Assembly: GCF_004664715.2 (NCBI RefSeq)
Contig: NC_051063.1
Location: 112,764,829-112,828,828, forward strand
From: Peromyscus leucopus
Lineage: Eukaryota; Chordata; Mammalia; Rodentia; Cricetidae
DNA: 64,000 nt
Direction of reading: 5' to 3'
In this document: positions 1 through 12,974 of the stretch, piece by piece
How the letters are laid out: each line of letters opens with the position of its first letter
Numbering within the stretch: position 1 is the first letter of the stretch
The notes under the pieces: model-generated
Seen by the model: only the letters and a program-made list of their open reading frames with translations
What the model was told of the DNA's origin: nothing
The model's database searches: none
Position numbers and translations under genes: made by a program

Positions 1-458
1 TGATTTTTGTTTTCAGGAAGGGAATTATCATACAAAAATAGAGAAAACAGGCATGGGGGTAGGCCCTGGTGAAGGAGAGATGGATAAGAGAGTGATAGGG
101 AACTGAACTGGCCTTGGACAGCCTGATAGAGAGCAAATTCCGGACCCTATTAGGACAGGCTATTGGTTAAAGGTGGAGGTCTCTTGGATGATAAACATCC
201 ACATGTAAGAGGTACCCTGGATAGGTGTAGTTAGGAAGAAATAGAGGAGAGAGCAAGTTTAGCTATAAAAGATTTTCAGACCGTTTGCTTGTGCAGTGGT
301 AGAAGTTGCCACCATTGAAAATCGAGCATGCCAATTTAGGCCACTGAAATGCACTGAGCCAAGCTGCTTGTAGTAACAGAGTTAAGCTTTAATAAGATCC
401 GAGTCTGTGGAGGAAGAGAGGAGGGGCTGCAAAATGAACTCCGCTGGAAGGAGTTTCT

Positions 459-489
459 TCTTTCCTTTTCTTTTTTGGTTTTTCAAGAG

Positions 490-523
<34 letters not shown>

Positions 524-651
524 CTGTGTAACAGTCCTGGCTGTCCTGGAATTCACTTTGTAGACCAGATTGGCCTAGAACTCACAGAGATTCACCTGCT
601 TCTGCCTCCCAAGTGCTGGGATTAAAGGCGTGCACCACCACTGCCCAGCTG
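459..651 (-). mobile_element. B1 SINE with expanded internal homopolymer
   Basis: This is a 7SL-derived B1 in reverse orientation, flanked by a near-perfect duplication (aaggagtttct at 448-458, agggagtttct at 652-662). The A-rich tail is at the low-coordinate side. A T-run of about 30 bases (about 494-523) sits inside the body, where B1 normally has a short GGGTTTCT, so the run grew within the element. Confidence 0.85.
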
Positions 652-660
652 AGGGAGTTT

Positions 661-1215
661 CTATCTAGGGCAATGGCCTTGTGAGTTGGAGTGATGGCTA
701 ATCCCAGATAACTAACCTGAAGAGTGGGAAGCTGGACCTTAGAAGGTGAGACCCTATATCTGGCTGGGCAGAAAGTCTAATGAGGTAGAAATGTCAGCCT
801 GGCTAATTTGCAGGGATGGACTACAAAGGAGAAGATTGGCTGTGTATTGTATAAGCTTGGATTTAGGAAGAAATAGAGTAAGAGGCTGGCCAAATATTTG
901 CGGGATGTCCTGGAACCCCTGAGGTAGGACAGTCCAGGGGAGTTGGGTGGAAAGATAGGTATCCAGGTCAGTTCAAGTAAAGGCAAAGATATTTTGTGAC
1001 TGTGGATCGAAAAGTATGGAAAAGAAAGCACTTTTGAGGTCTAAGATAGAGAAATGGGAGGTCTCTGGGGGGATGGTGGAGAGGAGAGTATAGGGGTTGG
1101 GTACTATGGGCTGAAGGGGAACCACTGCTGAGTTGATAAGTCAGAGATCTTGAACCAAGGGGTATGTTCCATTTTTTTTTTTTGTAAACCACAAGGATGA
1201 GAGTATTAAAGTGGG
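661..1215 (-). pseudogene. ERV pol reverse-transcriptase remnant
   Basis: The minus strand shows RT landmarks in order: a VQDL motif (about 1137-1160), then a VPNPYTLLS stretch, an ILDLKSAFF step, and LPQGF (about 899-939). The catalytic YVDD position is degraded and no longer matches, which rules out activity. The frame shifts after VQDL, and a stop lies ahead of LPQGF. An A-run at the VQDL side (minus strand) is a likely slippage site. Downstream thumb-like sequence (QVSYLGLAIT) reaches the B1 at 459-651. Confidence 0.8.
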
Positions 1216-1379
1216 AAGAAGTGGGGCATGGAAGATTCTTTCTTAGAGGTCAGAGATAAGAAGCTAAGTCTTCTGAGGCTGTGGAGAGAGACGGTGGGTA
1301 TGGAGCCTGGGGGATATATTTGGTGAAGTTTGGTGAGGTTGGTAAAACTGTCCCCTTGCTCTGACAATAGAGGAAAGAG

Positions 1380-1720
1380 GAGAGGTGGGTCCCTAAAACT
1401 CTGTTAGGACTAAGTAGGTAGTCCCAGTGTCCAGAAGGAAAGAAGTGGATCACCCTGATGCTGTAATGTCTACCTGAGCCTCCCTGATGGAGATGGCAGT
1501 GGTCAGGCCTGACCCTCAGTCATTCATGGCCAAACCTAGGAGGTTGGCTGAAGGGTGATCTGGGCTTGATGTCCCCAGTTAATACCCCAATACCCTTCTG
1601 GATGGCACCTTGGATATGGTCTGGGTGGTTTACATGGGTTCAGACAGGGCCCAGGCCCAGTAACCCTCCTGATTGCATTTGAACAGAGACCCAGAGATTC
1701 TTAGGCTTTTGGAGGCCTGG
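1380..1720 (-). pseudogene. ERV nucleocapsid/protease remnant
   Basis: On the minus strand a degenerate zinc knuckle (CNQEGYW, about 1645-1684) is followed about 200 bp later by a retropepsin-type LLDTG motif (about 1417-1440). The order and spacing match the gag-protease junction of class I ERVs. Knuckle cysteines are lost and stops intervene, so neither part can work. Confidence 0.65.
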
Positions 1721-2702
1721 GAGCCTGGGCAGTTGCTATGGCCAGTCAAAAGGCCTTTGCTAGCATCAGGTATTTTTGTTTTGGGGCTTTTCCATTCCTC
1801 TCATAGTACACCTAAAAGGCCATGGCCGAGACTTCTGCCTGTGGAGTTGGGGTCCTTTCTCTATACATTTAAATTTGGCCCTAATATCAGGGAAACTCTT
1901 GGAGAAGAAGTAGGTCATAAGAGTTGTTTTCCATCTGGGGTCTTGGAATCCAGACTGATATATTGTAAGAGGGCCTTTGTGAGGCAGTCTAGGAATTGTG
2001 TTGGGTTATCATGTTTGTCCTGGATGACCTCTTGGATTTTTTCACTGCTTTAAGAGTGGTCTTGCGAAGACCAGCCAGAAGGCAAGTTAACAAATTGATC
2101 CTTAGCAAGGATACCTTCCTTGTAATTCCATCCAGGGTCCTGGCTGAGGACTGCCTCAGCCCTCACTAGGTGGGTAGCTTGTTGCTGAGGAAGGAGAAAG
2201 GGAAACCAGAGAGGCTAGAGAGGAAGAGAAGCAACTGTAGGCTGAGGCTGATAAGGGGGAGGCTTGTTAGTGTGATCAAAAATAGTGGAAAAATCATCTG
2301 GTTTGGGCTTTATAGCTAGGAAGAGTTGTTTTTTCCTTGGTTGGCTTATGCCAACCATTTTTTTTTTTTTAATCAAAATGGGAGTGAGGTCACATGCCAA
2401 AGTCCATTCTTTCCAACCCTAGTGAAAATGGCTGTCAGGCACATGGCTGCCTCCATCCCGATGGGGGGACAACAGCTAAGATGGCAGCCAGGCACATGTT
2501 TCCTTGAATACTACCTATGGTACAGATTAGCTATCAACCCCGGTATTATGAGTTTTAAATTAATCCCTTCATTATAAGTTTTACAGGGTTTTAATCATAC
2601 CCAATATGCTTACAAATATTAAGGTACAGAAAGTTTACACATTAGTCTTACAAATCTTGAGATAAGATTTATACCTCAGCAAAAGTTTTAGAGAGTTAAA
2701 AC

Positions 2703-3066
2703 TGTTTGGGTGGGAGCTCCATCTCAGCCCCTGGCACCCTGGCATCCATATACCCAAAGAGTATGGAATGTCCTGGTGGAAGATCCACCTTAACTCCCCT
2801 CCCCAATCTCTTTCCCCAAACCCTCCCCTTCAAAGGCCGCCAAACATGGCTCCTCCCCCAGAGAGGCTCAAGACTACTCCCACAGGGTATTTAAGCTGCA
2901 TCCCAGAAAACAGGCACACACTTTTTTGGTCTCTTGTCCCTGTTTCCTCTCTGTGGGGCCAGAGAATCACCTGCGAACACTTTAGCCATTAAACTGGGGC
3001 TTTTCTAATTCTGTTTGATTTGGTCTGATTTGGATTGCTATGTCAGCGGAGAGGCTTACTGGGGTG
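2703..3066 (+). mobile_element. LTR-like segment, plus orientation
   Basis: The segment starts TGTTTGGGTGGG and carries a TATA-like ggtatttaagc (about 2885-2895). About 95 bp further is an ATTAAA-type signal (about 2989-2994) followed by a T/G-rich stretch, the U3-R-U5 layout of an LTR. It lies opposite in direction to the surrounding ERV. The ends are uncertain, no target duplication was found and the family is not recognised. Confidence 0.45.
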
Positions 3067-3659
3067 CAAAAAAACCTTTCAAAAACCAAAAGACTATGAG
3101 TATCCCAATAGTTCCTATTGGGAGTAGTCTGTCCCTTTATTTTGTTTTGCTCTCCTTTCTCTGTCACATAGTCAGGCGTCTCACCTGTTATGGGACAGAG
3201 ATTTTGGAAGAAACCTTTAAACAAGCATGCTTGAGTCAAGGGAAGGGGAGCCATACCTCAACCCAGAGCCAGCTTTTAATTGAAATGGGACAGCACAAAA
3301 TAACAGTCTAATGCCACTCATACTTAAAAGACATCTGCATCTCCATAACACTAAATCCAGTAAGCTGAGAACAAAGAAGTCTTATAGATAGGAAATATTT
3401 GAGTTCTGGCTATAGACAGGGGGTATTATAGAAGAGGGCTGAGAGATGCACCAGCCAGTGAAGAGTGTGTGCAGGGTGTGTGCATGTTGCAACTGGCCTA
3501 CTCCTTTTCTTTCTCTCCCTTCAGCTAGGTATGGCTCCTGGCTTCTACTTTGCAACAAACATACAGATCCATCAACCGGTAATTTAAAATATAGGGTATT
3601 TACACCATGGAGATGGGGTAGACCAGACAAAAACAAACAGGGCTTGAAACAGAGAAAAG

Positions 3660-4043
3660 AGAAATAGGGAATGGGGAATCTCTTTCCATTTCCCTGATCA
3701 CTCTCAATATTTGTAAAGGTTCCAAATAATATTAGGATCTAGGGTGTCATTAGGCTGCCCTTTGGATTGATTATCTAAGGGCTACTGAGGCCAAATTTGA
3801 TTGCAAAAGTGAATACATTTATGGCCCTTCAGGTCAGGTGCCAGATGTAGAGGCTGGAGGTTTTTTAAGAGGCATCCCAAAGGGGAACCACAGGGTATGG
3901 AAGACACCATTCCAATGGATGAGAGAGGAGAAAAAAAATGTCACTGCAGCCTGTAGTTGAGGGCATCCCAAGGACTCAAGGAGGACCAAATGAGGACCAA
4001 ACCATTCAGTAGGTCATTATCACACTCAGTGGGGGTCAGTGGT
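3660..4043 (-). pseudogene. ERV gag capsid remnant
   Basis: The minus-strand translation contains a broken run with the capsid landmarks of gammaretrovirus-like gag: a tryptophan-proline step, then a PLDN segment, then a GTLD-like segment, and a GKW where capsids have it. Stops and frameshifts break it. It continues across the MaLR insertion into 7332-7854, where a proline-rich leader/matrix-like part sits next to the PBS. It is non-functional. Confidence 0.6.
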
Positions 4044-4412
4044 TGTGGTGGTTTGAAAGAAAATGGCCCCCAAAGGGAGTGGCACTATTAGGGTATGTGG
4101 CTCTGCTGGAATAGGTGTGGCTTTGTTGGAAGAAGTGTGTCTCTGTGACAATGGGCTTTGAGGTTTCCTATGCTCAAACTACACCCAGTGAGATAGACAA
4201 CTTCCTGTTGCTTTCAAGTCAAGATATAGGAATCTCAGCTCCATCTCTAGTACCATATTTACCTGTACAATACTGTGTCACACCATGATGATAACAGACT
4301 AAATCTCTGAAAATGTAAGCCACCCCAATTAAATGTTTTTTTTTTTCTTTATAATAGTTTCCATGGTCATGGTGTCTCTTCACAGTAATGGAAACCCTAA
4401 CTACTTAAGACA
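4044..4412 (+). mobile_element. 5' LTR of the MaLR element
   Basis: This 369-bp LTR starts TGTGGTGGTTTGAA and ends CTTAAGACA. An AATTAAATG polyadenylation-like signal sits near 4327-4335. It matches the 3' copy at 6981-7331 with scattered differences. Confidence 0.8.
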
Positions 4413-5735
4413 GAAGTTGGTACCAGCGACTGGGGTATTGCTGTGATAGACTGGACCATGTTTCTGTTTGGAATGATATAGACTTTAGGAGTTTGGGTTA
4501 GGAAAACAGTGGAATGCTTCAAGTGCTGCATAATGGGCCATACTAGTAGGAAAATGGAAGACTGTGACACTGAGTCTGATTTGAACTGTGGGGAGTTGGC
4601 TCAAGAGATTTCAGAGGAGAAGAATTTTAATATGTTGTCTAGAGATCATTCTTGTGATATTTTGGTGAAAAATGTGGTGTTTTTGCCCTTGTCTGAAGAG
4701 TCTGAAGCTACAGTGAAGAGATTTGGATTAACTCTGTTGGCAGAGGAAATCCCAAAACAGCCTAGTATAGACTCTGTCGTGTGGTTATTAGTGGTAACTT
4801 TAGTAAGATTTATAATGAAAAAGTGCAAGAAAATGTAAAATTTGAGGAGAAAAGGAACTCCAGGAACTGAAATGGAGCTAAATCCTGTGTTCAAGAGGAG
4901 ATAAATAGATTAAGAAACAGAACAAAGGGAATGGTGACCTCAGGGCAAGATCCCACCCAGCTAAATTTTCAACTTGTGAAAAGGAATTAAAGAAAAACTT
5001 AGAGCTAGGTGCACGCCTTTAATCCCAGCATTAATAAGGCAGAGGCTGGGGATCTCTGAGTTTGAGGCCAGCCTGTTCTACAGAATAAGTTCAAGGACAG
5101 CCAAGCTTAGGCAGTGAAGATAACCATTGAAAACAGAAAGCTGGTGAAGATGTAACTGAACAAGGAAGCCATGTTCTAGCCCCAGCAAGCAGCAGAACTT
5201 GGCAGCTTCGGTCATGTGGTTCTGGCTTTAGAGTCAAGGAGCAACTAAGGAAAGCCACTGAGGTCAGGCCTGTGTCAGGGGTGTCCCTGAATAGAGGCCT
5301 AGAGAGGCCATTGTGTGAAGCTGTGAAGTTGAAGCCTGCATTACCTTGGAGACCCCAAGATGTTGGAGTTGCCAGAGCCCTGGGATACCTGCTGAGGAGA
5401 GCTGCTAACAGGGAGTGGAACTAGCTCAAGAGAAAGAAGAGTGTTGCAGTCAACAAAGCTGAAAAGAGTTGGATATATGAAGAATGTTTTAACATCAGAC
5501 ATAGAGATGCAGAGTTCGGAGTTTGCCCAGCTGTTTTTCAGTTTTGCTATACTCCCTTCCCTACACTTTGAATTAGTAATGTATATCCTGTGCCATTATA
5601 TGTTTGGAAATATGTGATCTGCTTTTTGATTTTGATTTTATAGGTGATTACTGTTAAGAGATTGCATGAATCTCAGAAAGAGACTTTGAACTTCAGCCTT
5701 GTAAATAAGTTTGTGACTGTTATTGACTATGAGGA

Positions 5736-6898
<1,163 letters not shown>

Positions 6899-6980
6899 GA
6901 CTATAGGGACTTTTGAAGTTGGACTGAATGCATTTTTCATTATGATATGGCTACAAGCCTTTGGGAGCTATGGAGTGGAA

Positions 6981-7331
6981 TGTGGTGGTTTGAAAGAAAA
7001 TGGTCCCCAAAGGAAGTGGTACTATTAGGAAGTTTGGCTTTGTTGGAGTAGGTGTGGCCTTGTTGGAGGAAATGTGTCATTGTGGGGTTGGGATTTGAGG
7101 TTTTCTATGCTCAACTACTCTCAGTGAAACAGACAACTTCATGTTGCCTGCAAGCCAAAATGTAGGAATCTCAGCTCTGAGTCCATGCTTGTCTGCATGC
7201 CACCATGTCTCACTATGATAATAGAGGACTAAACCTCTAAAAATGTAAGTCACCCCAATTAAATGTTTCTCCTTTATAAGAATTGTCAAGGTCATGGTGT
7301 CTCCACATCAGTAGAAACCCAAACTAAGACA
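6981..7331 (+). mobile_element. 3' LTR of the MaLR element
   Basis: This 351-bp copy begins TGTGGTGGTTTGAA and ends CTAAGACA. The five bases on either side of the provirus do not form a clear duplication (gtggt against gggtc), probably because of age. Confidence 0.8.
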
Positions 7332-7854
7332 GGGTCTTAGCCTAGCTAAGCCAGAGGAGAGCCACAGTGCCTGGTACCAGGGCTTTTGCAGATGCCAGAA
7401 GGTGAGGATGAAAACCGAGCTCTAGGGGGAGTCTCATCCACAGGAAAAGGTTGGAGAATGAAGTCACAAAAGCTAAGGAATTGAAGGCAGCTCTGAAGGG
7501 TAGGTGGGATAAGAAGGCAGGAAGGGATGAAATAGTCCAGTTGGGCCTAAGGAAGCTGCAGGATTGCAGCTCCAAAGATTGAGGGATGGGGTCAGGTAAA
7601 GAGGGCTAGCCATACTCTGCAAGATTATGTTGGGGGTACTTCTGCTTCCAAGAGTACCAGAAGGGCACAGGATACTCAATGGTCACTTCCCCAGACTCAG
7701 AGAAATGTTCACACCAACCCAAAAGGAAACTTACCTGATTGCCACTGGTGGATGGGGTACTGAGCAATCAGTGAGCCAGAAGATGAGTCTGTTGTGGGTG
7801 GACTGGAGATGAGGGATAGGGTCCCAGTGCAGCTTAGGCCTCCAAGGGGAAACA

Positions 7855-7872
7855 CTCGGTTTTGTCACCAAA
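7855..7872 (-). other. Retroviral primer-binding site
   Basis: Directly after the LTR the minus strand reads TTTGGTGACAAAACCGAG, an 18-nt site of the TTTGGTGxC type that class I ERVs use to prime on a host tRNA. I do not assign the tRNA. Confidence 0.7.
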
Positions 7873-8065
7873 TGTAAGTCATACAGTTCAGATGGAAAGG
7901 TATCCTGGCAGTTGCAGGGAACCAAGGAATACCACAAAGTCACACCACACAACAAATCTCACACAAGAGATTTATTGGGAGGGAAAAAACCAGGAAGGTG
8001 GCTGCCTCTGCTAGGGTGAGAAACAGCAGGGAACTGAACAGAGGGCGGGGTTTATATAGAGTTTC

Positions 8066-8114
<49 letters not shown>

Positions 8115-8301
8115 CTTTTCAGGGTACAGCTTTCCAGGGTGGGGATTGATGGGATTTCAAGGCCAGAGTGTGGGCTTTTTACTCTGTAGGTTGGGGACTG
8201 GGTCCAGCCTGTAGGACAGTTAGAGTTCTGTGGGTGGAACCTGGCAGTTAGGGGTCCTCAGGGGAGGGGTCTGGCCACCAGTGTGCCTTGAGGGGCTTAC
8301 A
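7873..8301 (-). mobile_element. 5' LTR of the class I ERV
   Basis: The 429-bp LTR reads TGTAAGCCCC to CTTACA on the minus strand. It holds a TATA box (TATATAAA, near 8051-8060) just upstream of a GC-rich start region and an AATAAA signal (7971-7976). A (GT)n tract (8069-8112) has expanded in U3 next to the TATA box. The PBS abuts the lower edge, which fixes the end. Confidence 0.85.
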
Positions 8302-8705
8302 TGTGTAAGATTCTGAAACTGAAAAACGTCCATGATACATTGCTAAGTCAAAAGAAAGCTTTATAGGGGTATTTGTATATAATTCCAATTGTCTATAGAA
8401 ACAGGTGTAAGGATATAAGATATTATAGAGAATTGGTTATGAGAGACCACATGACCAAATACTAATGGATGCTTTAAATGGCCTCACTGTGGCTAGGTGG
8501 GGGAGAAATGCTGAAGCAAGGGGTTGATTATGTTTCATTTTAAAGCCTACAGTAAAATCTGTATGATTTTTAAGTCATCACAGGTAACCATACCAATATT
8601 AAAAGTTATACCATGAAGCTTTAAAAAAATACAACTTTAACATATGACTTTAACTCACAACAAGGTCAGTGATAATGACTCCAAGTAAGAACAGCAGGGA
8701 TTGAT

Positions 8706-8807
8706 GGGCCTGAAAGATGGTTCAGAAGGGAGAGTCACCTGCCTCCCAGCTGGATGACCTTGAAAACTACATGGAAGGTAGAACTAACTGCATGAACATA
8801 CACACAG
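8706..8807 (+). mobile_element. B3/B2-type SINE head
   Basis: A tRNA-like head (gggcctgaaagatggttcagaa) is followed by the B3 body. Its 3' end runs straight into the large CA-rich microsatellite, a usual birth site for such tracts. Confidence 0.65.
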
Positions 8808-8815
8808 ACACAGAC

Positions 8816-8866
<51 letters not shown>

Positions 8867-9182
8867 GAGAGACATACACAGACACACATAGACACACATA
8901 CACAGACACACACCACACACACAGATACACAAAGATACACATAGGCACAGACACAGACACACAGATATAGACACATACACAGACACACACTGGCACACAC
9001 ATACAGGTACACACAGATACACACTCACAGGCACACACAGACATAAGGACATACACACACATAGACACACACGCACATACACAGGTACACACAGATACAC
9101 ACACACAGGCACACACAGACATAAGGACATAGACACACACACAGACACAGACACACAATAGACACACAGACACACACACAAA
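8808..9182. repeat. Long imperfect (CA)n microsatellite
   Basis: About 375 bp of CA/GACACA variants, including two near-identical longer sub-blocks around 9000-9050 and 9080-9130. The long open frames crossing it are repeat artefacts. Confidence 0.95.
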
Positions 9183-9639
9183 TAAAAATAAGAATTTAAA
9201 GAGGTTAGGTGGATAGACTTCAGGGTATCTAAGTAGATGACGTGAGGTTGATTCAAGATTTGTGGATAAAGGTGATCCATCCCACTTTACACACGCCAAG
9301 TTTGAGATGTTTCCCAGTGCAGCTGTTTCCATGCAGAGTAAGCAATCTACGCACAGGGAGAACCAGGGCTGATATGGAGAAAGTCGGAATTTGGTAGTCG
9401 TGAGCCTGCAAACTCATATATTAGGTACTAAACATGTACTGAGTAGCTACTCTACATCCAATAATTGTGTACTTTGTACTTCGTTGGCATTAAAGCTAAG
9501 TTGTGGGATCAAGATTCCTAAAGAAACATGAAGAAAATATGACCAACATGGAAACAAACAAACCAACCCCAAAGCAACTGAAAAGGAAACCATCAAAGAT
9601 GAATGAAAGCCACCAGTCAAGAGCTGGATTACAATCCAA

Positions 9640-9808
9640 CTGGGCATGGTGGTACAGGACTTTAATCCCAGCACTCGGGAGGCAGAGGCAGGCAGATCTC
9701 TGTGAGTTCGAGGCCAGCTTGGTCTACAGAGCAAGTTCCAGGACAGCCAGGGCTATACAGAGAGACCCTGTCTCGAACAAAAAAGCAAACAAACAAACAA
9801 AAAAAGGT
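9640..9808 (+). mobile_element. B1 SINE
   Basis: A complete B1 with an A-rich (AAAC)n tail, bounded by a perfect 10-bp duplication TACAATCCAA (9630-9639 and 9809-9818). Confidence 0.95.
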
Positions 9809-10707
9809 ACAATCCAAGAAATGAAAGGAGAGGATGCCATGAGGGAGGAGACACTTCACACTGTCCAATTCTATTGGAAGACAATGATGTCAGGATTGGA
9901 ACCAGTCAGATGGCTCTGTGAAGCAGTTTTAATGATGGAATTGAAGTTCGTGTTCTTTTGGCCACCAATATAACTTTCACATAATATTCCAATTCCCAAT
10001 GAATTTTGTTAAATTAAGTTATCTAAATTCTGCACAAAATAGCACACAGATTTGAAAGCAGCAAAGAAGGCTCCGTCCACATATCCTAGAGTACCATCTA
10101 TTAGCCTCATTAATTCACTAAGGAGGGTTTTGTAATCTCATTGCTGCATCTAAATAGATGCAAAGACTGAAAATCAGATTGCATTTACCATTACTGTTGA
10201 GAAATAATACTTAGGAATCTGTTTTTCCTCAAAGCTGTCTTTTTATTTTGTTCTTAGCTAATTTTCTACACAAGTCCTAAATATTGATCCAGACTGTTAC
10301 AATAGATTTCCTTTCCAATTTATTTTGAGCAATTTCAAATAAAAGAAAACTTGGAGAATGGTACACTGAAATCTCACAGAACTTTCGTTAAGAATCAATA
10401 GTTCTTGAAGCTTTAGAACATTTGTTCTCCCACTCCTTTCTTTAATTCTTACCCATCTTTCTATTGGAACCAAGAGAGTGGTCCAGAGGTTCACCCACCA
10501 TCACCTTTTCTGAATAATTTCACAGACCTTCTGCCAATTCGACATAGCACATCAACAAAACATCTCCTCAGTGTAAAGATGTTTTCTGTATAACCATCAT
10601 GTCATTTTCTACCAAAAGAACCTAACAAAACTAAAACTAATTCTGTGCTACATAACATATTTATTCAAATTTCCTAGGTGTTTTCTTTAAGAATATTTCA
10701 GGGATTT

Positions 10708-10901
10708 TTTAATTTAATGATTTATTTTCATTTATGTGCATTGGTGTTTTGTTTATATGTACGTCTGTGTGAGGACATCAGATCCCCCAGAACTGGAATA
10801 ACAGACAGTTTTGAGCTGCCATGTGGGTGCTGAGAATTGAACTCAGGTCCTCTGGAAGAGCAGTCAGTGCTCTTAAACACTGAGGCATCTCTCCAGCTCA
10901 A
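10708..10901 (-). mobile_element. B2 SINE
   Basis: Reverse-strand B2: the tRNA-like head (ctggagagatg on the minus strand) is at the high-coordinate side, followed by the ordinary B2 body and an A/T-rich tail near 10710. Confidence 0.9.
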
Positions 10902-10944
10902 GGGTAACAATTACTCTTTAACTGCTGAGCTATCTCTCTAGCTC

Positions 10945-10946
10945 AA

Positions 10947-10979
<33 letters not shown>

Positions 10980-11008
10980 TGTATGTATGTGTGTGTGTAT
11001 GTATGTAT
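10945..11008. repeat. (TATG)n microsatellite
   Basis: Tandem TATG units with a few GTGT variants, lying between two reverse-oriented SINEs. Confidence 0.95.
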
Positions 11009-11009
11009 T

Positions 11010-11216
11010 ATGTTTAGGTTTTTGAATATGTGCCTGTGTTAGTTTATGTGCACCACACACATGTAAACATCTGCAGAGACCAGCAGAGGGCATCAGATTA
11101 CCTGTATTTGGAGTTAAAGATGGTTGTGAGCCTCCATGTGGCTTCTAGGAAAAGAACGCAGTTCCTCTGCAGGAGTAGTAAGCATTCTTTACCACTGAGT
11201 CATCTCTTCAGCCCCA
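11010..11216 (-). mobile_element. B3/B2-type SINE
   Basis: The minus strand begins ggggctgaagagatgactcag and follows the B3 body through the ctctgctggtctctgcag region. It is diverged. Confidence 0.8.
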
Positions 11217-11741
11217 TGTGCAAATTTGTAGGTTTTCCACAATAAGGCATTTGTCACAACTCTTTACTCTCTTCAGCCCATAGTGTTCTTTGATGTGGGA
11301 AGTGTTAGAGTTCTTCTTGGCCGGTCCTCACATATCATAGATACTCTGACTCAGGCCCAGGGGATAAAATTGCTTGCCACTGTCATTCATCATTGTGTGA
11401 CAGAGTCCAGATGAAAATTCTAGTGTTTGGTGCTCTACATGACATACCTGGAGCTCCTAAGCAAACCTTTCCAGCACTCACTAGCTTTCCATGGATCCCC
11501 ATTCTGGCTTTGCTCCTGTAGATCTCCTCCTGGTCCCTGCTCAACTTCTTAATTCCTGCGATTCCCTGATGCCTTCATTTTCTCTCACTTCAAGGTTAAG
11601 TTTTACATTTCTAGCCTTGCTGTCATGTTGATGGTCAAGTGCAACTCACCTGGTCAGCAGCCTTGTAAGCCAGCAGCATCACATAAAGTTTTCTCTTCCT
11701 TTAGTGTCTTATTATTTTTAAGCAATTAAAACAGTTCAAAA

Positions 11742-11861
11742 TAATAATAATAATAATAATAATAAATAACAGTACTAGAAATTGTAGACATCTTTCTATC
11801 CTAGCCTTCAGGTAACAATTGATAATTAATTGAACATATAACTGCTCTCTGTACCCCCCCT

Positions 11862-11906
<45 letters not shown>
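11742..11906. repeat. (AAT)n and (CA)n microsatellites
   Basis: An AAT run at 11742-11766 and a (CA)n run at about 11866-11905, separated by about 100 bp of unrecognised sequence. Confidence 0.9.
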
Positions 11907-11910
<4 letters not shown>

Positions 11911-12084
11911 AAACACCTTCTATAGTCCTGTCTCTTACATGCCTGTATATGCAAGTGAATGACTATATATCATTCGAAACAACACTATTTACCTCCAGAT
12001 ATAGTTACTGTTTAAAAAGTAGGTAATACTACATAACTTGTTCTGTTATTTGCTTCCTTTATCTGTTCCTGATGAATAAATATC

Positions 12085-12200
12085 AGTAACTAGACTGTAA
12101 CCCTCATGAAGGCAGGCCTTCAATTGCTATAGGTTTCTTGTATTCCCAGGGTGGTACACAAATTGTGGTCACTACAAATTATAGGGACTATAGACTTATT
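12085..12200 (+). repeat. Ancient L2-like fragment
   Basis: The segment has the L2 3'-end pattern: an actgtaa...catgaaggcagg stretch followed by a ttcccaggg block. It is old and diverged, and the call is by eye. Confidence 0.4.
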
Positions 12201-12274
12201 TGTGCCTGGTAAATATCCTCCCTGACTCTTAGGATCTCTAAAGATCCACAGACCCTTGCTCCTCTGAAGAGGCA

Positions 12275-12933
12275 TGTGGTGGTATTGTGTTCCCCAAAAT
12301 ATTGTGTACTCTAATAAATTTATCTGGGGTCATAGAACAGACAGCCACTAGATACAAAGGCTAGAAAATGGTGGGACTCACACCTTTAATCCTAGCATTC
12401 CAGAGATAGAAATCCCTCTGGATCTCTGTGAGTTCAAGGCCACATTGGAAATAGCCAAGCATGGTGACACACGCCTTTAATCCCAGAAAGCCAGCCTTTA
12501 ATCCCAGGGAGTGGTGGTAGAAAACAGAAAGATATATAAGGCGTGAGGACCAAAAACTAGAGGCATTTGGCTGGTTAAGATTTTGGCTGGTTAAGCATTC
12601 AGGCTTTTGAGCAGTAATTCAGCTGAGACCCATTCTGGATGAGGACTCAGAGGCCTCCAGTCTGAGGAGACAAGACCAGCTGAGAATCCGGCGAGGTGAG
12701 ATAGCTGTGGCTTGTTCTGTCTCTCTGATCTACCAGCATTGACCCCAATAACTGGCCTCGGGTTTGATTTTATTAATAAGAACTTTTGCCGGGCGGTGGT
12801 GGCGCACGCCTTTAATCCCAGCACTCGGGAGGCAGAGCCAGGCGGATCTCTGTGAGTTCGAGGCCAGCCTGGGCTACCAAGTGAGCTCCAGGAAAGGCGC
12901 AAAGCTACGCAGAGAAACCCTGTCTCGAAAAAC

Positions 12934-12974
<41 letters not shown>

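Noticed and set aside
4509..4838. 109-codon open frame on the plus strand
   Set aside because: It lies inside the MaLR interior, just after the primer-site region, and follows that element's known non-coding sequence.
8735..9332. Open frames of about 180 codons on the minus strand
   Set aside because: They translate the (CA)n tract into Cys/Val repeats. Length comes from the repeat lacking stops, not from a protein.
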